Source of the DNA: Phascolarctobacterium sp.
Lineage (GTDB): Bacteria; Bacillota; Negativicutes; Acidaminococcales; Acidaminococcaceae
NCBI GenBank assembly: GCA_020024105.1
Contig: JAHHUH010000011.1
Span: 1-51,594, forward strand
Direction of reading: 5' to 3'
Length of the DNA stretch: 51,594 nt
Shown piece after piece: positions 15,230 through 23,539 of this stretch. Each line of letters opens with the position of its first letter. Position 1 is the stretch's first letter. The notes below the pieces were generated by a model that saw nothing but the letters and a program-made list of their open reading frames with translations, did not search any database and was not told the origin of the DNA. Both the position numbers and the translations under genes were made by a program.

Positions 15230-18200
15230 TTGGGCCGAGTGGTCCATCAACCATAAGCAGATTATCTACTTCTTCGCCTTCCTCATTCTGGTCATGGGTA
15301 TTTATTCCTTTAAATCCCTGGGCCGTAGTGAGGACCCCAGCTTTACCGTTAAGCAGATGGTGGTGTATTCCGCCTGGCCTGGTGCCTCTGCGGAGCAGGT
15401 AGAAAATCATCTGACTAATACGCTGGAGAAGCAGATTCAGGCCAGCGACCATATTGATCATATTACCAGCTATTCCCGTCCTGGTTCTTCCGTAATTACG
15501 GTTTACATTAAAGACGAGGTTCCGCCGACCGAAGTACGCCAGCATTGGTTTGACCTGCGTAACCTGGTCAATGATGCCAAGCGCTCCCTCCCCGAGGGTG
15601 TGGTAGGCCCCTTCTTTGATGACCATTTTGACGATGTTTACGGTAACATCTACGCCATAACCGGTGACGATTTCTCCTATGAGGAAAAACGTGAATATGC
15701 CGAAAAAATCAAGCTGCATTTCTACAGCATCCCCGATGTCAAAAAGGTGGAGCTGATTGGTATGCAGCCCGAAAAAATCTACATCCAGATGCAGACCGAT
15801 AAGCTGGCCCAGCTGGGACTGGACATTGAAGGCCTGGCCAAGCTGATTAAGGCCCAGACTGCAATCGTGCCCTCCGGTATGGTGGAAACGGACAGCAGTA
15901 ACGCTTATCTACGTCTGACCGGTGCAACCACCAGCCTGGATGCCCTCCGGGAAATTCCCATTAACGCTCAGGGTAGAGTTTTCCGCTTAGGAGATATTGC
16001 CCAGATTAAGCGTGCCTATGAGGAACCGGCTAAGGATAAAATGTACTTTAACGGCCATCCTGCCGTAGGTATCGCCCTTTCCATGGAAGATGGCGGCGAT
16101 AATATTGAATTAGGTAAGAACCTGGCTAAAGCCGTAGCTGCTATTAACAACGAGCTGCCCCTGGGCATGTCCTTGGAGCAGGTAGCTAACCAGCCCGAGG
16201 TTGTTGAAAGCTCCATTAATGAATTTTCCAAGAGCCTGTACGAGGCAATTATCATCGTGCTGGCAGTCAGCCTCTTCTCCCTGGGACGTCGCTGCGGCTA
16301 TGTTATTTCCTGCTGCATTCCCCTTATTCTGCTGGGTACCTTCTGCAGCATGTATCTTTTAGGCATTGACCTGCACAAGATTTCCCTGGGTGCCTTAATC
16401 GTCGCCCTAGGTATGCTGGTGGATGACGCCATTGTCGTCGTCGAGCTGATGGAGGTTAAAATGTCCGAGGGCTGGGACCGCACCAAGGCGGCCTCCTATG
16501 CCTTCCAGACCTGTGCCTGGCCCCTGCTGACCGGTACGGTCATCACCTGCTTAGGCTTCATGCCCATTGCCTTCTCCCATTCCAGTGCTTCGGAATTTGC
16601 CGTAGCCCTCTTCCCCGTTATGAGCATTACCCTGCTCCTTTCCTGGCTGATATCCGCAACCCTGGCTCCCGTTTTAGGCCATGCCTGGATTAAGCCCCGT
16701 GTAATTAAGCAGGAAAGCTTTGATACTCCCTTCTATAACAAATTCCGTAGCCTGCTCAACTTTGCTCTCCGCAAGCGTGTGCTAGTTCTGAGCTGCGTGG
16801 TAGCCCTCTTCTTCGGCTCCCTCTTCATGACCCAGTTCATCCGTCAGGAATTCTTCCCCGCCTCCGTTCGTCCGGAGCTGCTGGTGGAATTGAACCTGCC
16901 CGAGGGCAGCTCCGTCAAGGCTACTGATGCCACCGCCCAGCGCCTGACCAAGATGCTGGAGGGTAATAAGGATATTGAAAATATTACCACCTATGTTGGT
17001 AAGAGTGCTCCCCGCTTCGTCTTGGTTATCGACCCGGTACATCCCCGTGATAACTATGCCCAGCTGGTTATTAAGGCCAAGGATATTGAAGCGCGTAAAC
17101 GCCTGGAAACCCTGGTCAGCAAGCTGACTGACGAAAACTTCCCCAATGTTATCGCTATTTCCCGTTCCATCCCCTTAGGTCCCCCGGCTCCCTATCCGGT
17201 TATGCTCCGCGTCAGTGGTGCCGATAAGCAGCTAGTAAAGGAATATGCTCAAAAGGTCCGTCAGACCATGGAGGCTCATCCCTATATTACCCAGACCCGC
17301 TTTGACTGGATGGAACAGAGCAACGCTGTAAAGCTGGTCGTTGATAATGATAAGCTGCTGCAGATGGGTCTGACCCGACAAACCGTAGCCATGGCCCTGC
17401 AGGCCCAGGTATCCGGTTATCCTGTAGCCAGCTATTTAGAGGGCGACCAGAATATCGACCTAGTCTTCCGTCTGGACCCGGACCAGCGAGCTGATATCAG
17501 CCAGCTGGAAACCATTTCCATTCCTACCGAAAATGGTGCCGTACCTCTTTCCCAGGTAGCGCATCTGGAATATGGTAGTGAGGATAATATGATCTGGCGC
17601 CGTAACCTGCTGCCCACCATCACCGTCTGCGGTGATATCTCCGAGGGTGTAACCGGTAACGACGTTACCAAGCAGATTTACGAGCAGCTGAAGGACCTGC
17701 GTGAACAGGCACCCAATGGTATTTCCATTGAGATTGCCGGTAGCCTTGAGGACAGCCAGAAGACCCTTACCAGTCTGCTGAAGCCCGTACCCATCATGCT
17801 CATCAGTATGATTGTACTACTCATGCTGCAGCTCCAGGATATCCGTAAGCTGTTGATTATCGTTTTGACCGTACCCCTGGGCCTGATCGGTGTTATCTGG
17901 GGTCTGCTCATTTTTGACTCCACCCTGGGCTTTATGGCCGAGCTGGGTGTACTGGCTCTGGCGGGTATCATCATCCGCAACAGCGTGGTACTCATTGACC
18001 AGATTCAACAACACCTGGACGCTGGTATGACGCCCATCCAGGCTATTACAGAGTCTGCCATCGTGCGCTTCCGTCCCATTATGCTGGCCGCCTTTACCAC
18101 TGTTTTAGGCTTGATTCCCCTCTTTGCCAGTGACTTCTGGAACGCCATCGCCGTGGCTATTGCCTCCGGCCTCACGGGTGCAACCCTACTGACCCTGATT

Positions 18201-18248
18201 ATTCTCCCCGTGCTCTACGCGATAATTTATAGAGTGAAGCACGACTAA
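15216..18248 (+). CDS. RND efflux transporter permease (HAE-1/AcrB-like)
   Basis: A proton-driven tripartite efflux pump of the inner membrane. Seen in 1010 residues: TM1 (IIYFFAFLILVMGIYSF), a large periplasmic domain with YSAWPGASAEQVENHLTN, a first TM2-6 block with the proton-relay segment ALGMLVDDAIVVVELME in which the Asp-Asp pair is intact, a second periplasmic loop, and a second TM block ending GLTGATLLTLIILPVLYAIIY. The length is typical. Translation overlaps the adaptor gene by 14 bp. No outer-membrane TolC-like gene follows; a shared channel elsewhere is expected. The substrate is unknown; drugs, bile acids or fatty acids are possible in a gut organism. Confidence 0.95.
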   Translation: MKKANWAEWSINHKQIIYFFAFLILVMGIYSFKSLGRSEDPSFTVKQMVVYSAWPGASAEQVENHLTNTLEKQIQASDHIDHITSYSRPGSSVITVYIKDEVPPTEVRQHWFDLRNLVNDAKRSLPEGVVGPFFDDHFDDVYGNIYAITGDDFSYEEKREYAEKIKLHFYSIPDVKKVELIGMQPEKIYIQMQTDKLAQLGLDIEGLAKLIKAQTAIVPSGMVETDSSNAYLRLTGATTSLDALREIPINAQGRVFRLGDIAQIKRAYEEPAKDKMYFNGHPAVGIALSMEDGGDNIELGKNLAKAVAAINNELPLGMSLEQVANQPEVVESSINEFSKSLYEAIIIVLAVSLFSLGRRCGYVISCCIPLILLGTFCSMYLLGIDLHKISLGALIVALGMLVDDAIVVVELMEVKMSEGWDRTKAASYAFQTCAWPLLTGTVITCLGFMPIAFSHSSASEFAVALFPVMSITLLLSWLISATLAPVLGHAWIKPRVIKQESFDTPFYNKFRSLLNFALRKRVLVLSCVVALFFGSLFMTQFIRQEFFPASVRPELLVELNLPEGSSVKATDATAQRLTKMLEGNKDIENITTYVGKSAPRFVLVIDPVHPRDNYAQLVIKAKDIEARKRLETLVSKLTDENFPNVIAISRSIPLGPPAPYPVMLRVSGADKQLVKEYAQKVRQTMEAHPYITQTRFDWMEQSNAVKLVVDNDKLLQMGLTRQTVAMALQAQVSGYPVASYLEGDQNIDLVFRLDPDQRADISQLETISIPTENGAVPLSQVAHLEYGSEDNMIWRRNLLPTITVCGDISEGVTGNDVTKQIYEQLKDLREQAPNGISIEIAGSLEDSQKTLTSLLKPVPIMLISMIVLLMLQLQDIRKLLIIVLTVPLGLIGVIWGLLIFDSTLGFMAELGVLALAGIIIRNSVVLIDQIQQHLDAGMTPIQAITESAIVRFRPIMLAAFTTVLGLIPLFASDFWNAIAVAIASGLTGATLLTLIILPVLYAIIYRVKHD

Positions 18249-18265
18249 AGCTTCCTAAAAAGCAA

Positions 18266-18310
18266 AAAACGCTGTAACTAGTCCTTTATTGGGTTTGGTT
18301 ACAGCGTTTT
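18266..18310. terminator. 45-bp hairpin, copy 1, after the RND operon
   Basis: Perfect 13-bp arms AAAACGCTGTAAC and GTTACAGCGTTTT around a 19-base loop, with extra A on the left and T on the right, so it can terminate in both directions. It is 43/45 identical to the hairpin at 19367-19411. Confidence 0.8.
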
Positions 18311-18321
18311 ATCATGTTAAA

Positions 18322-18356
18322 AAGGCCTGTCCATTAATGGACAGGCCTTAATTTTT
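18322..18356 (+). terminator. Second terminator, perfect 28-bp palindrome
   Basis: A perfect 14-bp stem centred on ATTAAT (18322-18349, AAGGCCTGTCC.../...GGACAGGCCTT) followed by AATTTTT. It lies 11 bp after the first hairpin, forming a tandem terminator. The remaining sequence to 18486 shows no gene or clear signal. Confidence 0.8.
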
Positions 18357-18486
18357 ACAAGGTTTTCTTTATTTCGGCTTTTAAGTTTTCCATATTCTAA
18401 ATTTAACTGTCTTTAGCTCCAAAATAGAATTTCACCTTGGTATCCTAGTAAGTTTAGCTACATTCCTTACAAGAAACAATATTAGC

Positions 18487-18515
18487 TTGATAAACATCCA
18501 TAAAATTGCTAGAAT
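18487..18515 (+). promoter_or_regulatory. Promoter of the secreted-protein gene
   Basis: TTGATA (18487-18492), a 17-bp spacer, TAGAAT (18510-18515), followed 33 bp later by the start codon and its AAGGAAG ribosome site. Confidence 0.6.
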
Positions 18516-18548
18516 ATACACTATATACTAAGCTAAGGAAGTGTACTT

Positions 18549-19340
18549 ATGATGAAAAAATTATTAGCAGCCCTAACTCTTGGATTAGTGCTCTTTGGTA
18601 CGAGTACAATTGAAGCTGCTATGACCTTTGAAGAGGCCAGTGCTTATCAGGCAAAACACTCTGATGATATTCTTCTGCGTACGGAAAAAATGAAGGATGC
18701 CTTTGGCGAGAAAAACAAATGTAGATATTTTTCCTTTTTAGGTCGCAATGGGCTAACCCATAACGGTGACTATATGAAAGCAGATAGATCTACTATTAAT
18801 TTCATAGTAAATTATGGCTTTGAGGGCCAAAATAGCGCCCCCTTTGCCAGTATTACCTGGCAGGCAGATTTAAAAGGTAAACCTGAAAACGGTTATGCTC
18901 CCGATTACCTAGCTGTAATTTTTGAAGATGGTTACGTAGCCAACTTCGACCTCCAAGGCTGGGAATATAAGCGTGATTATGTTGGTTTCTGGGGCGAACT
19001 CTCCCATACCTACTATGGCAATATTAAAATTAGCGATATAGAGCTGTACAAGATGAGTAAGCACGGAAATTTATCTGCAATTTTCATGAATAAAAGCAAT
19101 GAAAGTGTCAAGCATTTCTTCTACGCTGGGGAAAAGGATCTGGAAGAAAAACAACAGTTTACCAAAGGTATCCAACACGCTGTCAATATGTTAGAAATTA
19201 CAGCCTCTAGCGTTGCTGCCTTAGAAGCAAAAGAAGAAGAAGAACGTCTAGCTAAATTAAGAAAAGAGCTGGAGGCAGAAATCGAACGTGAAGAAATGAA
19301 AAAAGCCATTTTGAAAGAACGTCAACAAAAAGGCCTATAA
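18549..19340 (+). CDS. Secreted or periplasmic protein of unknown function
   Basis: 263 residues. A signal peptide is clear: MMKKLLAALTLGLVLFG with cleavage near IEA-AM (about residue 24). The mature part has a beta-rich central region with many aromatic residues (INFIVNYGFEG, VAVIF-like LAVIFEDGYVANFDLQGWEY, GELSHTYYGNIK) and ends in a highly charged helix, about residues 215-263, rich in Glu, Lys and Arg, likely a coiled coil. No family recognised. A second ATG directly follows the first, so the start may be three bases later. It is monocistronic, with its own promoter, and is flanked by two nearly identical hairpins. Confidence 0.75.
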   Translation: MMKKLLAALTLGLVLFGTSTIEAAMTFEEASAYQAKHSDDILLRTEKMKDAFGEKNKCRYFSFLGRNGLTHNGDYMKADRSTINFIVNYGFEGQNSAPFASITWQADLKGKPENGYAPDYLAVIFEDGYVANFDLQGWEYKRDYVGFWGELSHTYYGNIKISDIELYKMSKHGNLSAIFMNKSNESVKHFFYAGEKDLEEKQQFTKGIQHAVNMLEITASSVAALEAKEEEERLAKLRKELEAEIEREEMKKAILKERQQKGL

Positions 19341-19366
19341 AAACTATAATCTTTATACGATAATAA

Positions 19367-19411
19367 AAAACGCTGTAACTACTCCTTTATTGGATTTGGT
19401 TACAGCGTTTT
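19367..19411. terminator. 45-bp hairpin, copy 2, after the secreted-protein gene
   Basis: Same arms AAAACGCTGTAAC and GTTACAGCGTTTT and same 19-base loop length as the copy at 18266; only two loop bases differ. T-rich on the right (TTTTCATTTTT). The 220 bp that follow to 19631 show no gene or other signal. Confidence 0.8.
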
Positions 19412-19631
19412 CATTTTTCAAGTGAATGTAAAGCGTTAGTTTATGCGTTATTTTTAGACAAAATAGATTTTTTTCATTTGCAAGATACCGTCTCTGACAA
19501 TACATCACCACTTATCAAATTACGATAATTATTCGAGCAATCAAAAGTATTAAGAACACTCTCAAGTACCCGCTGGTTTTGCACATGACTGTTTATTAAC
19601 AATCCCAAACCGACTGTAGTATATTCAAGAT

Positions 19632-19805
19632 TTATTTAGTCGCAAACACTAGCTTTTCTACCTCTTCCTGAGTGGCATAGTGACAGTTGGGCATATTAAT
19701 CCTTTGAGTTTCCTTACTCTCTGCATTTTCCAAGGCAACAACTAGTATTTCAGTATTCTTTCTATTTTCTATAGTAATATTTTTCAGCATACTTTTGGTT
19801 GCCAT
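19632..19805 (-). CDS. Small hypothetical protein
   Basis: 57 residues beginning MATKSMLKNITIENRKNTEILV and containing VVALENAESKE and YATQEEVEKLVFATK. The ATG at 19805 has GAGGT 7 bp upstream; an in-frame upstream extension to 19838 lacks such a site. The pattern (Ile/Arg-rich first third, ALENAE, C-terminal helix ending in a hydrophobic pair) resembles a family of very short uncharacterised Firmicute proteins, but I cannot name it. It is isolated, with about 160 bp to rpsO. Confidence 0.55.
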   Translation of the reverse strand: MATKSMLKNITIENRKNTEILVVALENAESKETQRINMPNCHYATQEEVEKLVFATK

Positions 19806-19964
19806 CCCTGTTACCTCACTTTCACAAATATACTCCACACATAATTAAGCTACTCACATTATTTTCAGTCTAACACTTATTTCCGCAAAAGTAAAATTTA
19901 CTACTATAATTTTTCCCGTTAGTATTGTTTGCTATCCACTAGTACTTTACTTGTGTACACAAAC

Positions 19965-19993
19965 AAAAAAGGCCTGCCCTTGCGGACAAGCCT
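19965..19993 (-). terminator. rpsO terminator
   Basis: A 10-bp stem with two G-U pairs (AGGCTTGTCC / GGGCAGGCCT, arms within 19970-19993, GCAA tetraloop) followed on the minus strand by TTTTTTG, 16 bp after the rpsO stop. Confidence 0.85.
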
Positions 19994-20008
19994 CTAAGAA
20001 AGTCGAAA

Positions 20009-20275
20009 TTATTTGCGCAGACCCAATTTAGCTACGATTGCACGATAACGTTCGATATCTTTAGCCATCAGGTAGTTCAACAAACCACGACGTTTACCTA
20101 CCATTTTCAGCAGGCCACGACGAGAATGATGGTCTTTTTTGTGTTCTTTCAAATGTTCGGTCAAGTATTTAATGCGTTCGGTGAGAACTGCAATTTGTAC
20201 TTCCGGGGAACCAGTGTCGCCTTCATGGCGAGCGTTGTCAACGATGATGTTTTGTTTTGCTTCGCTAGTCAACAT
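20009..20275 (-). CDS. rpsO: 30S ribosomal protein S15
   Basis: Binds 16S rRNA at the platform of the small subunit. 88 residues, the usual size, with EAKQNIIVDNARHEGDTGSPEVQ, LTEHLKEHKKDHHSRRGLL and GKRRGLLNYLMAKDIERYRAI, the conserved S15 signature. The ATG at 20275 follows AGGAGG; a longer in-frame extension reads through the structured leader and is not coding. It lies downstream of ribF but has its own promoter and a terminator. Confidence 0.98.
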   Translation of the reverse strand: MLTSEAKQNIIVDNARHEGDTGSPEVQIAVLTERIKYLTEHLKEHKKDHHSRRGLLKMVGKRRGLLNYLMAKDIERYRAIVAKLGLRK

Positions 20276-20348
20276 AATAAAGTTGCCTCCTATAATTTTA
20301 ATTGCCAAAGCATAGCAGCCGTCGGAGTGTCGAACTTCCAAGCTTCGG
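20276..20348 (-). promoter_or_regulatory. Structured rpsO 5' leader
   Basis: On the minus strand CCGAAGC (20342-20348) pairs with GCTTTGG (20305-20311), enclosing about 30 bases with a smaller hairpin (TCG...CGA). This sits just upstream of the AGGAGG. S15 represses its own mRNA through leader structures in several bacteria, so an autoregulatory role is inferred only. Confidence 0.4.
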
Positions 20349-20363
20349 TTCAAATACCTAAAT

Positions 20364-20392
20364 ATTTTAACATATAACCTACCCTAAGGCAA
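20364..20392 (-). promoter_or_regulatory. rpsO promoter
   Basis: Minus strand TTGCCT (20387-20392), a 17-bp spacer, TAAAAT (20364-20369), located between ribF and rpsO. Confidence 0.6.
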
Positions 20393-20409
20393 GTATTTTG
20401 TCAGCGTTT

Positions 20410-21339
20410 TTATAAATTTTCCAAAATTCTTCTGCAGGCCAGCTTATCCTGCTCCAGCTGGGCTACCAGCTGCTCAATCCCCTGAAATTTAACCTCGCCC
20501 CTTACCCTCTGGCAAAAGGCTACTGTAAGCTCCCGTCCATAGAGATTACCGCTGTAGTCAAAAATATTGACCTCCAGGCGGGCCTGCTCCACGTCACCGA
20601 AGGTGGGATTATTACCGATATTTCCCATGCCCTGGTAGCTGTGTTCGTCCACAAAGGCCTGTACTGCATATACCCCGACCAGAGGCACAGCCACCTTGGC
20701 CGCCTGCAGCTCTATATTGGCCGTAGGAAAGCCTAAAAGGTTTCCCCTCTGATTGCCCTTGGAGACGATGCCTGTAAGGCTGTAGGGGCGTCCTAAGAGC
20801 TGCTGGGCCTCCATTACCTTACCTGCCATGATCAGCTGACGAATGGTGGTGCTGCTGATAACCCTCTGCCCGATGCTTACCAGCCGGCAGACCAGCAGGT
20901 CGCAGCCTTTGGCGGCAGCATAGTCCGCCAGGGTCTGCTGATTGCCCACCCCATGGTAGCCGAAGCTGAAGTTTTCCCCCACCACCAGGCAGCGGAAATC
21001 CAGCTGCTCCAGCTGGGCCAGGAATTCCTCCGGGGAAAGCTTGGCCAGCTTCCTATCAAAGGGCACGTTCACAAGCAGGTCCACGCCCAATTCCTGAAAA
21101 TAGCGGAGCTTCTGCTCCTGGGTAATGAGGGCCACGGGCACACATTGGGGGTCGATAAGAGTCATGGGATGATTACTGAAGGTAAAAACCGCCAGCCGCA
21201 AGCCATGGGCAGCTGCATAGTCCCTAGCCCGCTTGATAACGTCCTGATGACCTAAATGCAGGCCGTCAAAGGTGCCCAGGGCAATAACGCAGGGTACCTG
21301 CACCTTATGCAATTGTGCTAAAGAACTGATAAGCTCCAT
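20410..21339 (-). CDS. ribF: Bifunctional riboflavin kinase / FAD synthetase
   Basis: Phosphorylates riboflavin to FMN and adenylates FMN to FAD. 309 residues, typical for the bacterial fusion. The N-terminal nucleotidyltransferase has the GTFDGLHLGHQDVI motif (about 22-35) and the SSTTIRQLIMAG segment (from about residue 162); the C-terminal kinase domain has GNQRGNLLGFPTANIEL, GVYAV and MGNIGNNPTF. The start lies 1 bp after the truB stop, so it is coupled to truB, as in many Firmicutes. Confidence 0.97.
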   Translation of the reverse strand: MELISSLAQLHKVQVPCVIALGTFDGLHLGHQDVIKRARDYAAAHGLRLAVFTFSNHPMTLIDPQCVPVALITQEQKLRYFQELGVDLLVNVPFDRKLAKLSPEEFLAQLEQLDFRCLVVGENFSFGYHGVGNQQTLADYAAAKGCDLLVCRLVSIGQRVISSTTIRQLIMAGKVMEAQQLLGRPYSLTGIVSKGNQRGNLLGFPTANIELQAAKVAVPLVGVYAVQAFVDEHSYQGMGNIGNNPTFGDVEQARLEVNIFDYSGNLYGRELTVAFCQRVRGEVKFQGIEQLVAQLEQDKLACRRILENL

Positions 21340-21340
21340 T

Positions 21341-22216
21341 TTATTCCTCTTCTAGTCGATAATGGGCGAAAATCTTTTCCGCCTGAATGCGTCCCTCCAG
21401 GCATTTGCCAATGCCCAGGAACTGGTTTTCCGGTCCTAGGAGAACGCAGCGGCCCTCCTCTACCTGCTGTACCGTGGTCCTTACCCCATTGGTGATACGG
21501 TCCGCCTGCTTAGGCGTCAACTGTACCTGGGGCAGATGCTGTACCGCCGTTACCGGAGCCTGACAGCAGCCCTCCGGGTCCTGTTCAATCTCCTGGATGC
21601 TATGGGAGTCTGCCAGCTGGTAGGGTCCCACCTGGGTACGGAGCAGGAAGCTCATGGTACCGCAGGTGCCTAAGGCCCTGGCAATATCCTCACCTAAAAC
21701 GCGGATATAGGTGCCCTTGGAGCAGTCCACAGCCAGAGTAAGCGTTCGTTCCGTAAAGCTGATCAGCTCTAGACGGTAGACCTCGATCGCCCTAGGGGTG
21801 CGCTCCACCTCCACGCCCTTACGGGCCAGCTGGTAGAGCTTTTGACCATTAATCTTAATCGCCGAATACATGGGGGGCAGCTGCTCCTGGGGTCCCAAAA
21901 AGGCCTGTAGTACCTTTAGGATAGACGCCTCAGTCAAATTGGGGACGGGCAGCTCCTCGACTACCTGACCACTATCATCCCCTGTATCCGTCCGTTGGCC
22001 CAGGGTGATTTCGACCAGATACTGCTTCTGCCCCTCCACCGCAAATTCCAGCAAACGGGTGGCGGTACCTGCAAAAACAGGAAGAACTCCTGACGCATCA
22101 GGGTCAAGAGTTCCGCCATGGCCAACTTTTTTCGTTTTTAAAATACGACGTAAAACTGCAACCACGTCCTGGGAGGTCATTCCTGGAGGCTTTAAAACAT
22201 TAAAAATACCATCCAT
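21341..22216 (-). CDS. truB: tRNA pseudouridine(55) synthase
   Basis: Isomerises U55 of the tRNA T-loop to pseudouridine. 291 residues with GIFNVLKPPGMTSQDVV at the N-terminus, the catalytic-Asp motif GHGGTLDPDASGVLPV (Asp near residue 40), LPPMYSAIKINGQKLY and CSKGTYIRVLGEDIA. A C-terminal extension (from about 245) fits the TruB_C/PUA-like tail. It lies in the translation operon, 3 bp after nrnA. Confidence 0.97.
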   Translation of the reverse strand: MDGIFNVLKPPGMTSQDVVAVLRRILKTKKVGHGGTLDPDASGVLPVFAGTATRLLEFAVEGQKQYLVEITLGQRTDTGDDSGQVVEELPVPNLTEASILKVLQAFLGPQEQLPPMYSAIKINGQKLYQLARKGVEVERTPRAIEVYRLELISFTERTLTLAVDCSKGTYIRVLGEDIARALGTCGTMSFLLRTQVGPYQLADSHSIQEIEQDPEGCCQAPVTAVQHLPQVQLTPKQADRITNGVRTTVQQVEEGRCVLLGPENQFLGIGKCLEGRIQAEKIFAHYRLEEE

Positions 22217-22219
22217 AAA

Positions 22220-23167
22220 TTACATAACCTTTCCCAAAGCTGCCAGCAGCTGTGCCCTTGCTTCCTCAAGGGGAGCATTAATGGTGCAGCCTGCCGCACG
22301 GATATGGCCACCGCCACCAAAGCTGAGGGCGATAGCGGCTACATCGGTCTTGCTGGAGCGCATGCTGACACGTGTTACTGCCGGTTCTACGGCCTTGAAG
22401 AAAATTGCCACGTCCACACCCTCGGTATAACGGGGATAGTAGACGAAGGGCTCTGTAGAAACATTTTCATCGTACAAATCATTGCTCAGGCTGATGTAGG
22501 CAATCCTGCCCTCCTTTTCAAAGGTCAGCGTGGGCAATACCTTGGCAAAAAGCTCCGCGGTAGCACGGGTCTTCATGTCCAGGTTATCGGAAATAATCAT
22601 GGGGTTCACGCCATAATCCAATAAATCACCGGCACGGCGCATAGTCTTGGATGTGGTATTGGTATAGCGGAAGGAGCCACAATCCGTAGAAATTGCTGTA
22701 TAGAAATCCAAAGCAATCTCGGGAGTATAGGCCCAGCCCATTTCCAGGAACAGGTCACACATTATTTCACCTACGGCAGCAGCCTTGGTATCCAGATAAA
22801 GATACTCGGCAAATTCCGTATTGGAAATATGGTGGTCAATATTCAGGATATGACGGGGCTTTACTACATCGGCTACCAAGCCGATTCTATCCCAGGAGCT
22901 GGCGTCAATGACAACCAGCAGCTCGGTAGGATAGCTCTCCCCCTCCCGCGGGCACACAATTCCTGCGCTGCCGGGCAGAAAGCTAAAGGATTTATCAAGC
23001 TTGTCATCCACCAGCATGGTTACCTTTTTGCCATGGGACTCTAAAAAGAGCTTTAAGCCCAGTGCAGAGCCTAGGGTATCCCCATCGGGGCTGACATGGC
23101 AGCAGAGGACCAGGTCCTGTGCCGCCAGCAGCAGGTCACCAGTTGTACGCAGATTAATCTTGCTCAT
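22220..23167 (-). CDS. nrnA: DHH/DHHA1 phosphoesterase, nanoRNase/pAp phosphatase (NrnA-type)
   Basis: Degrades oligonucleotides of a few bases and 3'-phosphoadenosine 5'-phosphate. 315 residues: CHVSPDGDTLGSALGL (metal-binding DGD, about 23-38), VVIDASSWDR, the DHH motif in LNIDHHISNTEFA, and the C-terminal DHHA1 motif SFGGGGHIRAAGCTI. Its start overlaps the end of rbfA by 14 bp. The position between rbfA and truB is the standard Firmicute arrangement. Confidence 0.94.
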   Translation of the reverse strand: MSKINLRTTGDLLLAAQDLVLCCHVSPDGDTLGSALGLKLFLESHGKKVTMLVDDKLDKSFSFLPGSAGIVCPREGESYPTELLVVIDASSWDRIGLVADVVKPRHILNIDHHISNTEFAEYLYLDTKAAAVGEIMCDLFLEMGWAYTPEIALDFYTAISTDCGSFRYTNTTSKTMRRAGDLLDYGVNPMIISDNLDMKTRATAELFAKVLPTLTFEKEGRIAYISLSNDLYDENVSTEPFVYYPRYTEGVDVAIFFKAVEPAVTRVSMRSSKTDVAAIALSFGGGGHIRAAGCTINAPLEEARAQLLAALGKVM

Positions 23168-23522
23168 GCTTGTGACCCTCTTCTTCTTTAATCTTGTCCA
23201 AGATACTCTGGATATGTGCGCTATATTCCATGGAGGTATCCTTTACCAAAATCAAATTGGGTGCGAAACGCAGACGGATTCTCTTGGCGATTTCACTACG
23301 CATAAAGCCCAAGGCCTTATTCAGGGCCTTCCAGGTATCTGCTTGTTTATCTTCGGGGCCATACAGGCTTACGTAAATCTTAGCAATGCTCAAATCGTCG
23401 GTCAGCTCCACACCGGTTACAGTTACAAACTGGATGCGGGGGTCCTTCACGTCATGGAGGAGCATATTGCTGATTTCGTGCTGAATAGCCTCCTGTACTT
23501 TTTCAACTCTTAATCTTGCCAT
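23154..23522 (-). CDS. rbfA: 30S ribosome-binding factor RbfA
   Basis: Assists late 16S rRNA maturation of the 30S subunit. 122 residues: RVEKVQEAIQHEISNMLL, VKDPRIQFVTVTGVELTDD, LSIAKIYVSLYG and ALGFMRSEIAKRIRLRFAPNL, the KH-like RbfA fold. The tail is Glu/Lys/His-rich. It is 17 bp downstream of infB in the operon. Confidence 0.96.
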   Translation of the reverse strand: MARLRVEKVQEAIQHEISNMLLHDVKDPRIQFVTVTGVELTDDLSIAKIYVSLYGPEDKQADTWKALNKALGFMRSEIAKRIRLRFAPNLILVKDTSMEYSAHIQSILDKIKEEEGHKHEQD

Positions 23523-23539
23523 AATTCACCTACTGAACC

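Noticed and set aside
18266..19411. A transposon or integron bounded by the two 45-bp hairpins
   Set aside because: No transposase or integrase gene, no target-site duplication seen, and the copies are hairpins in the same orientation after stop codons; recorded only as a repeat pair.
20276..20353. N-terminal extension of rpsO by 26 codons
   Set aside because: S15 is normally 88-89 residues, AGGAGG precedes the internal ATG at 20275, and the extension covers a structured leader.
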